Source of the DNA: Butyricicoccus_A sp963588905
GTDB taxonomy: Bacteria > Bacillota > Clostridia > Oscillospirales > Butyricicoccaceae
Length of the DNA stretch: 64,000 nt
Assembly (NCBI GenBank): GCA_963588905.1
Contig: CAVAJF010000019.1
Coordinates: forward strand, 60,842 to 124,841
Direction: 5' to 3'
The stretch's first letter is position 1; the number at the start of each line of letters is the position of its first letter. Below, in pieces: positions 50,934 through 58,410 of the stretch. The position numbers were made by a program, and so were the translations under genes. The notes below the pieces were generated by a model. It made no database searches, was not told the DNA's origin, and was given only the letters and a program-made list of their open reading frames with translations.

Positions 50934-51593
50934 ATGTCTATTTTTGATATTTTTGCAAAGCTGGAGCAGGAGCAGAAAAACAAGCCTGCCGCCCAGCCCA
51001 TTGACTGGTTAGTTGTCGGACTCGGCAATCCCGGTAAAAAATACGAAAACAACCGTCACAATACCGGTTTCCGCGTCATGGACGCGCTGTGCAGCAAGCA
51101 TAATGTGCGCTGCGACCGCGCAAAGTTCCATGCGCTGACCGGAGAAGCCGTTCTCGGCGGGCACCGTTGCCTGCTGATGAAGCCGCAGACCTTTATGAAT
51201 GCCTCAGGCGACGCCGTCGCAGAAGCCGCGGATTTTTATAAAATCCCGCCGGAGCATGTGCTCATCATTTTTGATGACATTTCCCTGCCGGTCGGCTCGC
51301 TGCGCATTCGTCCAAAAGGCTCTGCCGGTGGACAAAACGGCGTCAAGAGCATCATTGCCATGCTGGGCTCTGAGCAGTTCCCGCGCATCAAGGTCGGCGT
51401 CGGTGCCAAGCCGCACCCGGATTATGACTTGGCCGATTGGGTTCTGTCCAACGTCACCGAGCAGGAGCTGCCCGCGATGAATGACGCTGTTGACCGCGCG
51501 GTTCTCGCCGTTTCCGAGTTGATTGAAAACGGTGTGCCCGCCGCCACGCAGAAATACAACGGCAAGCAGAAACAGCCGGAATCACACAAATAA
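50934..51593 (+). CDS. pth: Peptidyl-tRNA hydrolase
   Basis: A 219-residue Pth with a 22-residue N-terminal extension. The core has VVGLGNPGKKYENNRHNTGFRVMD (catalytic His42), LLMKPQTFMNASGDAV and IFDDISLPVGSLRIRPKGSAGGQNG (Asp114/Asp115 region). It releases peptides from peptidyl-tRNA after ribosome drop-off. The start lies three bases after the fakA stop, so it is in the asp23-fakA-pth operon. The extension is AT- and Lys/Gln-rich and not typical. Confidence 0.95.
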   Translation: MSIFDIFAKLEQEQKNKPAAQPIDWLVVGLGNPGKKYENNRHNTGFRVMDALCSKHNVRCDRAKFHALTGEAVLGGHRCLLMKPQTFMNASGDAVAEAADFYKIPPEHVLIIFDDISLPVGSLRIRPKGSAGGQNGVKSIIAMLGSEQFPRIKVGVGAKPHPDYDLADWVLSNVTEQELPAMNDAVDRAVLAVSELIENGVPAATQKYNGKQKQPESHK

Positions 51594-51647
51594 CGCTGCG
51601 ATTCCATCCGCTATTTCTTAAGAATTCTTAATCTTTGTGAATCTTTC

Positions 51648-51676
51648 TTGTCGTTTTGGTGTTTTTCTGCTATAGT
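51648..51676 (+). promoter_or_regulatory. Promoter upstream of the first repeat segment
   Basis: TTGTCG (51648-51653), a 17-bp spacer and TATAGT (51671-51676). Transcription from it would meet the terminator at 51739-51769 after about 85 bases. Confidence 0.5.
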
Positions 51677-51688
51677 GGGAACATACAA

Positions 51689-51835
51689 AACTTCCAGTGG
51701 CGGTATCAGGAGCGATAAGTTTTCGGATACTTCCAAAAGAGAAACTGCCTGACGGCGGTTTCTTTTTTTGTTTGACAGGATTTGTTAGCTCCTGTATAAT
51801 CTTGGTACAAAATGTATTAGGAGAAATGTATGAGC
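51689..51835 (+). repeat. 147-bp direct repeat, copy 1 (regulatory cassette)
   Basis: Contains a GC-balanced leader, the terminator (GAAACTGCC / GGCGGTTTC, 51741-51762, then seven T), a strong promoter (TTGACA 51772-51777, 17 bp, TATAAT 51795-51800), the AGGAG site and the first codons of the 51830 gene. It differs from copy 2 (52716-52862) at five positions by my count. Confidence 0.92.
51739..51769 (+). terminator. Intrinsic terminator inside repeat copy 1
   Basis: Nine-pair stem GAAACTGCC / GGCGGTTTC with TGAC loop and a T run. It should end transcripts from pth or from the promoter at 51648. Confidence 0.85.
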
Positions 51836-52705
51836 AAGGAGAAACAAAACGATAAAAAGAAATCTTCAATTAAAGAACATTCTAAAATTTCTCGAAAAAA
51901 CTTACTCTTAAAATCTCTCGGAATAAAACAGCTCTCTAAGAAAGAACAAAAGAGATTGGGAAAAACAATTGCCGACGAACAAAACCCAGATACCTTTTGC
52001 AAATGTAAATATGTTGGAAGAGTTCTGACATTTTCTCCGTTCGCGATTCTTTTGCTTGCCATAATACAGTCCATTTTTATTTCCGACAATATCAATTCAT
52101 TATATTTTGTGAGTACAGTAGCTGTAATTTCTGTTGTTTCTGTACTTCTTTGTCTGTTCAAACCACTATATTTTACACCTTGGTCAGACGATGATAATAA
52201 ATGGAAAAGCGATAGCATGTTCGGTACACCAATGGTCTCACTATCGTTTCCCATCGGTGTATCAGTGTCTATTTGTATGGTATACGTTTTCACTATGGTT
52301 CACTATCCAGATCCAACACTACTCGTATTATATATTGTAGGGCTTGGAATTTTTCTTGGATGTTTACTATGTATTCGGTGTCGTGCACAACGAAAAACAC
52401 TGAAACTCATTGGAATTATGTTCGTTGTTGGAATTTGTGTCAGCATATCTATTATTGTTTTATCTAATGCAATTTTCGCAAACCGCGAACCATTTCAAAC
52501 ATATGCTGGAGAGATTACTGATAAAGATTTATTCACCAGTAGTAAGGGGCATTCCCGTATTATTGATGTCACTGTGTATCAAGATGAGTTTAGTTTTCAT
52601 ATAACAAAAGATATATACGATCAATATTCTGTCGGAGACCGTATTCCAGTGTACTTCTACTCCGGCGGGCTGGGTATTCCGTTCGTCGATATTATCAAGT
52701 ATTAA
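51830..52705 (+). CDS. Membrane protein of unknown function, cassette 1
   Basis: A 291-residue protein with a very basic cytoplasmic start (about 65 residues), four to five membrane helices (about 69-88, 92-112, 140-160, 163-180 and 190-212) and an external C-terminal domain ending in VGDRIPVYFYSGGLGIPFVDIIKY. The tail is shared almost exactly with the 52857 product, while the middle is only distantly related. I do not recognise the family. AT-rich, with its own consensus promoter. A small OB- or SH3-like extracellular domain is suggested by the G-D-R-I-P-V-Y pattern; this is weak. Confidence 0.75.
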   Translation: MSKEKQNDKKKSSIKEHSKISRKNLLLKSLGIKQLSKKEQKRLGKTIADEQNPDTFCKCKYVGRVLTFSPFAILLLAIIQSIFISDNINSLYFVSTVAVISVVSVLLCLFKPLYFTPWSDDDNKWKSDSMFGTPMVSLSFPIGVSVSICMVYVFTMVHYPDPTLLVLYIVGLGIFLGCLLCIRCRAQRKTLKLIGIMFVVGICVSISIIVLSNAIFANREPFQTYAGEITDKDLFTSSKGHSRIIDVTVYQDEFSFHITKDIYDQYSVGDRIPVYFYSGGLGIPFVDIIKY

Positions 52706-52715
52706 CGAACGACCC

Positions 52716-52862
52716 AACTTCCAGCGGCGGTATCAGGAGCGATAAGTTTTCGGATACTTCCAAAAGAGAAACTGCCTGACGGCGGTTTCTTTTTTTGTTT
52801 GACAGGATTTGTCGGCTCTTGTATAATCTTGGTACAAAATGTATTAGGAGAAATATATGAGC
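52716..52862 (+). repeat. 147-bp direct repeat, copy 2 (regulatory cassette)
   Basis: Same order as copy 1: leader, terminator (52768-52789 stem, then T run), promoter (TTGACA 52799-52804, 17 bp, TATAAT 52822-52827), AGGAG site and start codon of the 52857 gene. It begins 11 bases after the stop of the first cassette gene. Confidence 0.92.
52766..52796 (+). terminator. Intrinsic terminator inside repeat copy 2
   Basis: Identical stem and loop to copy 1, followed by seven T. It separates the two cassette genes. Confidence 0.85.
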
Positions 52863-54080
52863 GAAAAAGATGAAATTTATCGAATATTAGAAGAAGATGA
52901 GGAACCGGAAGAAAAATACAGCGTTGCGAAGGAGTTCGGGTATCCTCCGCAAGGCACATTGTCGGGCCTGCTTCTGATGGGCTTTCCCAGCGACCGCATT
53001 TACATGGCATATGACTGCGGAGATGTTTACTATTTTCGTTATCTGGGCAATGATACCTTTGGCATTAAAACGCAACGGCTTCTCGATAAAGCACCAGCGC
53101 ATGTAGAGATGGGAGAAAAGGACAAGCTATATCGCAAGGACAAGATTCTTGATTGTCATCTGATCCGCCGGAAAAGCATCTCTACAACGCAGGAAAACTG
53201 TGGCTCTTTTCATTTCACATATGAAGAAAATCTACAAAAATTCATTCTATTGGGACGTCCATCAGAACAGCAAGTGATGGATTTTTTGTCTGATGTTTCA
53301 GCAATTTATCCTGCGAAATCGGCGAAAACATTAGAGAAAGAAGCTCTAAAAGCGCAAGCGTTGTCGGAAAATGCACAGGTATTAGAACAGGAACGAAACC
53401 TTTCCTTGTTGAAAAAACTGCAATCTTTGAAAACAGTTTTAAGTGTTATAGCTGCTGTTAGCTGCATAGGAGGAGTAATCTTTTGTTCTCTGTATACTTT
53501 ATGGGGAGGCATTGGAATTCTGGTAAGTATCGTTTCTCTGTTCCTTTGTTTATGGAAACCGACATATTGTTCTCTGTTTAATAAAGAATCGCATGGTGTG
53601 CCTATGGTTACTCTGGCAGAACCAATATGTTTTTCCTCCTTCATGCTTCTCTTCCTCGCATGGATGAATCTAAATTATTTATCTTATACACGTCTGATCG
53701 TTTTTTCTACCGTAGTCGCTGTTGTTTTAACCGTGCTCCTATACATTCGTTCCCGTGTTGCGCAAAAAAATCTCGGATTTATATGTGTTATCCTATCCAT
53801 TAGTGTTCTCCTTGGATTTGGTCTCATCCAAACTTGCAATTATATCTTTGCAGATCCAGATCCTGCGAAAAAAGCAATCGGAGAAATTACGGATATGCGG
53901 ATTTCTCATAGTACAAAAGGCGGCGATTCTTACTATATTTCCTTGTATACGCACAGTGAAGAATTAGAGCTTTCTATTGACGAAGAAGAATACGAAAAAC
54001 TTTCCGTTGGAGACCGCATTCCAGTATACTTTTACTCCGGCGGGCTGGGCATTCCGTTTGTCGATATTATCAAGTATTAA
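52857..54080 (+). CDS. Membrane protein of unknown function, cassette 2
   Basis: A 407-residue protein. Residues 1 to about 150 form an acidic soluble domain (EFGYPPQGTLSGLLLMGFPSDRIYMAYDCGDVYYFRYLGNDTFGIKTQRL...DCHLIRRKSISTTQENCGSFHF) absent from cassette 1. A Glu/Ala-rich coiled-coil stretch follows (KTLEKEALKAQALSENAQVLEQERNLSLLKKLQSL), then five membrane helices and the shared external tail VGDRIPVYFYSGGLGIPFVDIIKY. It is a paralog of the 51830 product with an added sensor-like front part. The function is unknown; the N-terminal domain could bind a ligand or a partner. Confidence 0.77.
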   Translation: MSEKDEIYRILEEDEEPEEKYSVAKEFGYPPQGTLSGLLLMGFPSDRIYMAYDCGDVYYFRYLGNDTFGIKTQRLLDKAPAHVEMGEKDKLYRKDKILDCHLIRRKSISTTQENCGSFHFTYEENLQKFILLGRPSEQQVMDFLSDVSAIYPAKSAKTLEKEALKAQALSENAQVLEQERNLSLLKKLQSLKTVLSVIAAVSCIGGVIFCSLYTLWGGIGILVSIVSLFLCLWKPTYCSLFNKESHGVPMVTLAEPICFSSFMLLFLAWMNLNYLSYTRLIVFSTVVAVVLTVLLYIRSRVAQKNLGFICVILSISVLLGFGLIQTCNYIFADPDPAKKAIGEITDMRISHSTKGGDSYYISLYTHSEELELSIDEEEYEKLSVGDRIPVYFYSGGLGIPFVDIIKY

Positions 54081-54098
54081 CGAGCAACCCCATCGCAC

Positions 54099-54137
54099 AA
54101 AAAAGCCAGAACCGAAATTTCGGTTCTGGCTTTTCTT
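54099..54137. terminator. Bidirectional intrinsic terminator
   Basis: Perfect palindrome AAAAGCCAGAACCGAAA / TTTCGGTTCTGGCTTTT, between the cassette 2 gene and the convergent CDF gene. Confidence 0.9.
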
Positions 54138-55032
54138 ATTCTTCCAGCGGATTGACATGCACCATGATGTGCTTGACTTTTGGAAAGCTTTGTTCAATCG
54201 CATTGTGCACGGTCTGTGCGGTTTCATGCGCTTTTTCCAGCGTTTCCTGCGCATCAGCGGCAATTTCTACATCGACATAGATTTTATTGCCAAACTCACG
54301 GGTGCGCAGTACATCCAAACGCAGCACGCCCGGCTGCTGCTCAATGCAAGAGCGCATTTTCTGTTCCAGTTCCGGCTCGCAGGCATGATCGACCATTTTA
54401 TTGGTTGCATCCAAAAAAATCTGAATGGCTGCTTTCGCAATAAACACACAGATAATCAAGCTGGCCACCGGATCGAGCACCGGATAGCCCATACGAGCGC
54501 CAAAAATACCCAGCAGTGCGCCGATGGACGACAGCGCATCCGAACGATGGTGCCATGCATCTGCCATCAAAGCAGAGGAATCAATCTTCTTTGCATTCCA
54601 GCGCGTGTACTGATACATCGCTTCTTTTGCCGCAATGGAAATCACGGCTGCCGCTTCCGCCAAAATACCCGGAACAGCCAGCGACTGATAATCACGGGAA
54701 ATAATATTTTTTATCGCTTCCAAGCCAATTCCCAGACCGGTTGCCAGCAAAATGCCCGCCAAAATAACGGCTGCCACACACTCCATGCGTTCATGTCCAT
54801 ATGGATGTTCTTTGTCTGATGCCTTTGCGGACAGCTTGACGCCGATAATGACGACGATGCTGCTGAATACGTCGGATGCCGAGTGCACGGCATCACTAAT
54901 CATGGCACCGGAATGCGCCACAATACCGGCGAGCAGCTTAAACAGCGACAGGACAATGTTTCCGATGATGCTCACCACGGAAACCCGCATCGCGGTTTGT
55001 TCCGATGTTCGTACTTGTTGTGTCTGCTTCAT
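54136..55032 (-). CDS. CDF-family divalent metal exporter
   Basis: A 298-residue cation diffusion facilitator with six membrane helices. The transport site is seen in SDAVHSASDVF (His/Asp of helix 2) and ADAWHHRSDALSS (helix 5), and HPYGHERMECVAAV matches the helix 2-3 loop. Residues from about 205 form the cytoplasmic domain (REFGNKIYVDVEIAADAQETLEKAHETAQTVHNAIEQSFPKVKHIMVHVNP) with metal-binding His. The upstream NiCo-type riboswitch points to cobalt and nickel, or iron(II), as the exported metal; the family alone would also allow zinc or manganese. Confidence 0.93.
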   Translation of the reverse strand: MKQTQQVRTSEQTAMRVSVVSIIGNIVLSLFKLLAGIVAHSGAMISDAVHSASDVFSSIVVIIGVKLSAKASDKEHPYGHERMECVAAVILAGILLATGLGIGLEAIKNIISRDYQSLAVPGILAEAAAVISIAAKEAMYQYTRWNAKKIDSSALMADAWHHRSDALSSIGALLGIFGARMGYPVLDPVASLIICVFIAKAAIQIFLDATNKMVDHACEPELEQKMRSCIEQQPGVLRLDVLRTREFGNKIYVDVEIAADAQETLEKAHETAQTVHNAIEQSFPKVKHIMVHVNPLEE

Positions 55033-55053
55033 AAAAAAAGCCCCCTTTGATAT

Positions 55054-55150
55054 AAAAAAACGCGGAACAGATGTTTCCTGTCCCGCGGAATGACTCCACT
55101 GTCATAACGACCCGGCTGCGGCTGTAACGCCGTACCTGCTCAGTTGTTTT
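55054..55150 (-). promoter_or_regulatory. NiCo (czcD-type) riboswitch with terminator platform
   Basis: On the minus strand the leader has the conserved NiCo segments in order: ACAACTGAGCAGG (55147-55135), GCAGCCGGG, GACAG and CGCGGGACAGG. The last part pairs with CTGTTCCGCG to form a terminator hairpin followed by seven T (to 55054). Metal binding to the aptamer would stop this hairpin and allow the CDF gene to be read. Positions follow the known czcD-motif aptamer closely. Confidence 0.88.
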
Positions 55151-55178
55151 ATTGTATGTTCCGTTTGTTGTTCTTGTG

Positions 55179-55207
55179 ATTATAGCAGGGTATCCGGCAA
55201 ACGTCAA
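55179..55207 (-). promoter_or_regulatory. Promoter of the riboswitch-CDF unit
   Basis: On the minus strand, TTGACG (55207-55202), a 17-bp spacer and TATAAT (55184-55179). Confidence 0.82.
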
Positions 55208-55285
55208 GAGATTTTTTCAGGTTGTAAATAGATAACTTTGATAGTTTTCGCTAATTTTCCAAACTTTTTAAGTTGCTTGAAACAA

Positions 55286-55316
55286 ACAACTGCCAGTGGA
55301 TACCCACTGGCAGTCT
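55286..55316 (-). terminator. Intrinsic terminator of the pgeF operon
   Basis: Perfect ten-pair stem CTGCCAGTGG / CCACTGGCAG with GTAT loop, then TTGTTTGTTT on the minus strand. Confidence 0.75.
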
Positions 55317-55319
55317 GTC

Positions 55320-55688
55320 TTATTTTCTGTTTGCCAAAAAGCTCTCTCGCTCTTTTCGAAGCTCCGCATAGATCTGCATCGCATTCCACGCCAAGTTGAT
55401 CGGCGTGGTAATCGCTTTTAAATCAATGCGAATGTTTGCCGCTCTCAGCTCTGCCAATACCGTATCTACCATACTGTCAGAAAGTCCATGCATGAGCAGC
55501 ATCGGCTCCGCAAAGGCAAATCCCAGCGGCGGCAGCACGCGCTGCGCTTTGCGCAGGCCGAGCAGCACGCCAATCGGTGTGGTATATGCCTCTTGGGAAA
55601 CCGCACGCACAGAGATGCCATGCGGTCTCAGCCGCTGCATCAGCTGTTTTTCGATGCTGGGTGACACTTGAAACAATAGTACTTGCAT
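55320..55688 (-). CDS. DUF3783 family protein
   Basis: A 122-residue protein matching DUF3783: a beta-alpha start (MQVLLFQVSPSIEKQLMQRLRPHGISVRAVSQE), FAEPMLLMHGLSDSMVDTVLAELRAANIRIDLKAITTPINLAWNAMQIYAELRKERESF. It is a small cytoplasmic protein with no established function. It is the last gene of the pgeF operon, 12 bases after the solute-binding-protein gene, with an AAAGGAG site. Confidence 0.86.
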   Translation of the reverse strand: MQVLLFQVSPSIEKQLMQRLRPHGISVRAVSQEAYTTPIGVLLGLRKAQRVLPPLGFAFAEPMLLMHGLSDSMVDTVLAELRAANIRIDLKAITTPINLAWNAMQIYAELRKERESFLANRK

Positions 55689-55700
55689 GAGTATCTCCTT

Positions 55701-57278
55701 TTATGTCGCAGACCAATTGCCCATGCCATGGAAAATCTGATCCGGCCACGGGTCAAAGCCCTTCGGGAAATCCTCAACCGCAGAAATCAATTTGCGCTCG
55801 AATACAATCGGAATAATCGGCGTTTCCTTGGCAAAACAGGTCAGATACGTCTGATATGCCGTATCATACTCCTCTTCCGAAGCATTGTTGAGATCGTTCA
55901 GAGCACTTGTCATATCCGCGCTGCGGTAATCGCCAAAATTGCGGTCTCCATTGCGCGAGATAATGGCGGACAAATCAAAATCCGATGTCATCTCATATTC
56001 TCCATAATACATCTGGTATCTGCCGCGCGACAGCCGGGACTGGCACGCTTCAAATTCCAACGGAATTACCTTGGTCTGAATGCCCATCTCATTGAGCGTC
56101 TTGGCGTATTGCTCCAGCACAGCGCCCTTGGTTCCATACTGCTTATTATAGATAATCTGCAATTTGAAATCGCTGCCGCCGCGAATCTCCAAATAGCCGT
56201 CATTATCTCGGTCATAAATGCCTGCTTTTTTGAGCAGCTTCAGTGCTGCTTCCTGATCGAATGTCGGTGCTTTTACCCCGCTCGGCACATTTGCAACCGG
56301 CAGCGAAGTCGCGTCTGCGCGTCCTGCAAAGCAGGTCTGCGCAATCGTCGCCCGATCCATCAGCATAGACAGCGCGGTGCGCACATTTTTATTGTCCAGC
56401 GGCGCGTCATCGCAATTGATGCCGAGATAGTGCATCCGGCTCGTGCCGACAGTCTTCGTGTACTTTGCGCCGGATGCCGCCGTGTCCTCTGCATCCTTCT
56501 GCATCAGCATAGACAGCTGTCCGGTGCCAAGCAAATTGACTGCGCCTGCGCTGTTGGCAATCGGCTGCAAGGTAATGCTGTCACAGAAGCCAATCACGCC
56601 GCCGCTCCACTGGTCAAACGGAACCGCGTGGATGCCGCCATCCTCGGATTTGACAATCTTATACGGTCCGGAACCGTCCGGAATGTCATCATCCTCTGAG
56701 CCTTTACAGAAAATCGGCACATCCAGCAGGGCTTCCAATGCTTTTTCGGATTTTGCCGTATTCAGCCGAATATAAATCTCATTGCCGGAATACTTCACTG
56801 CGGAAATACACGACAGCTGATTCTGATAGGTCGAATCATCACGCAGGCGCGCATTGTTGAGCGAATACACGACGTCAGACGGCTTTACATCCTCTCCGGA
56901 ATGAAATTTTACGCCCTCACGAATGGTCAGCGTGTACGACTTGGCGTTGTTTCGCTGAATGCTCGCACACAGTTCCATTTGTGGTTCAAATTTTTCATTT
57001 AACAGAAATAACCGTTCAAAACACAGCTGACTGAGCAGCTTGTTCTCCTCCGATGTACATGCCAGCGGGTCAAGTCCATCGTTTTCATTATATGCCAGCG
57101 AAAACGAGGCGACTGCCTGTACATTTTCATCTGCCTGCACTACCGGTTCCCCAGAACCCGTATCAATTGTTCCACTGCCCGTCTCCTGCGGAGCATCCGT
57201 GCTGCCGCAGCCAGTCAGCAAGGCACCCAGCAAACAGGCACCCGCCAGCCAAGCAGTGATTTTCTGTCTGGTTTTCAT
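55701..57278 (-). CDS. Extracellular solute-binding lipoprotein, family 5
   Basis: A 525-residue lipoprotein: signal and lipobox ALLTGCGS (Cys24), a short Ser/Gly-rich linker and an SBP_bac_5 domain with ENKLLSQLCFERLFLLNEKFEPQMELCASI, LTIREGVKFHSGEDVKPSDVVYSL, GSGPYKIVKSEDG, MHYLGINCDDAPLDNKNVRTALSMLMDR and YDRDNDGYLEIRGG. It binds peptides, nickel chelates or similar solutes for an ABC importer. No permease or ATPase gene is adjacent. It starts nine bases after pgeF. The substrate is not predictable from the binding pocket here. Confidence 0.92.
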   Translation of the reverse strand: MKTRQKITAWLAGACLLGALLTGCGSTDAPQETGSGTIDTGSGEPVVQADENVQAVASFSLAYNENDGLDPLACTSEENKLLSQLCFERLFLLNEKFEPQMELCASIQRNNAKSYTLTIREGVKFHSGEDVKPSDVVYSLNNARLRDDSTYQNQLSCISAVKYSGNEIYIRLNTAKSEKALEALLDVPIFCKGSEDDDIPDGSGPYKIVKSEDGGIHAVPFDQWSGGVIGFCDSITLQPIANSAGAVNLLGTGQLSMLMQKDAEDTAASGAKYTKTVGTSRMHYLGINCDDAPLDNKNVRTALSMLMDRATIAQTCFAGRADATSLPVANVPSGVKAPTFDQEAALKLLKKAGIYDRDNDGYLEIRGGSDFKLQIIYNKQYGTKGAVLEQYAKTLNEMGIQTKVIPLEFEACQSRLSRGRYQMYYGEYEMTSDFDLSAIISRNGDRNFGDYRSADMTSALNDLNNASEEEYDTAYQTYLTCFAKETPIIPIVFERKLISAVEDFPKGFDPWPDQIFHGMGNWSAT

Positions 57279-57287
57279 ATCTAGTCT

Positions 57288-58088
57288 TTATCCCTCCAGC
57301 ATGATAATGCCCGCCTGTACGCCACGATTTCCGTGTGTCGCACGATGCGACCAAAAGGTATCATGCATACACTTGGTACACATGCCACTGTCCACAATAT
57401 TTTGCACCCCACAGTGCTCTAACTGCTCCCGATTGATGCCCTGCAAGTCAAGAAAAAATTTCTTGCCGCGCGGCTGAATAAATGGCGCAACAGCTTCGCC
57501 CATGGTTTCCCGCATGGCATCCGGCACATCGGCATCCGTTTCAAAGCAGCACTGCCGAATAGACGGTCCGATTGCCGCTTCTATATTTTCCGGCTTTGCG
57601 CCGTACTGCTCCTGCATTTTGCGCACGGTTTTGGCAAGAATGCCGCTCGCCGTGCCGCGCCAGCCGGAATGGCACACGCCGATGCTGTGGCTCACCGGAT
57701 CATGCAGCAGAGTGACCACGCAGTCCGCATAATATCCGCACAGCGGAACACCGGGCAAATTGGTAATAATCGCATCCGCCTTCCAGCTCATCGGCTGTCC
57801 CAGTCCCATGCCCATCGTCTGCTCGTCTACGACGCGAACAATGTCGCTGTGAATCTGCTTGGTCATGGTCATGCGGGCACGCGGCACGTGCAGATGATCG
57901 GCAAGAATCTGATAATTTTGCAGGACGTTTCCCCTCTCATCTCCCCGATTAAATCCAAGATTGAGCGAGGCAAGATGCCCCTTGCTCACACCGCCGAATT
58001 TTGTTGTAAACAAATGCTTTGTTGTAATATTGTCGCTGGTATAATAGATCAGACTGCCTTCCTGCTGTCTGTGTATCATCTGATGCAT
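57288..58088 (-). CDS. pgeF: Peptidoglycan editing factor PgeF (YfiH type)
   Basis: A 266-residue multicopper-oxidase-like laccase-domain (DUF152) protein. Key segments are FTTKFGGVSKGHLASLNLGF (usual TTRxGGVS), QIHSDIVRVVDEQ, GYYADCVVTLLHDPVSHSIGVCHSGWRGTASGI and AIGPSIRQCCFE. PgeF enzymes remove wrongly built murein precursors; the family also has purine-nucleoside activity. The His/Cys zinc residues are kept, with Tyr in place of the usual residue before ADC. An AGGAGG site precedes the start. First gene of a three-gene operon. Confidence 0.92.
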   Translation of the reverse strand: MHQMIHRQQEGSLIYYTSDNITTKHLFTTKFGGVSKGHLASLNLGFNRGDERGNVLQNYQILADHLHVPRARMTMTKQIHSDIVRVVDEQTMGMGLGQPMSWKADAIITNLPGVPLCGYYADCVVTLLHDPVSHSIGVCHSGWRGTASGILAKTVRKMQEQYGAKPENIEAAIGPSIRQCCFETDADVPDAMRETMGEAVAPFIQPRGKKFFLDLQGINREQLEHCGVQNIVDSGMCTKCMHDTFWSHRATHGNRGVQAGIIMLEG

Positions 58089-58410
58089 GGTAATCCTCCT
58101 CTTGCGCTGTATGTATTATACTATGCTTTTCCAAAAAAATATAGTGGAAATATTCCATACAGAAACCTTGCAAAAAATCGCCAGAATCTGTCGTTTTTTT
58201 ACTTCCGGTATCCCTTTTGCATTTTCTGTTTTTTCTTCCTGTCAATTCCCGTTTTGCTGCCTGTTGACAAGACTTTGTTTTCCGATTAAAATGGTCTATG
58301 ATGCCTTTGTATCAAACGTACGCGATCTATCGTTTAACCGCACAGGTAATCCTTAAAAATCAAGCTTTTTTTAGAAAAAATCACAAAAAATGGAGGTGTG
58401 TATCAGAAGG
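58089..58410. other. Divergent gap between pgeF and rny
   Basis: No gene. It holds a leftward TATAAT-like -10 near 58112, AT-rich sequence and the rightward rny promoter TTGACA (58264-58269), 17 bp, TAAAAT (58287-58292), about 120 bases before the rny start. Confidence 0.7.
58264..58292 (+). promoter_or_regulatory. Promoter of rny
   Basis: TTGACA (58264-58269), a 17-bp spacer and TAAAAT (58287-58292). Confidence 0.78.

Noticed and set aside
51830..54080. The paired membrane proteins as an insertion sequence or transposon
   Set aside because: No transposase, terminal inverted repeats or target-site duplication. The repeats are direct and contain promoters and terminators.
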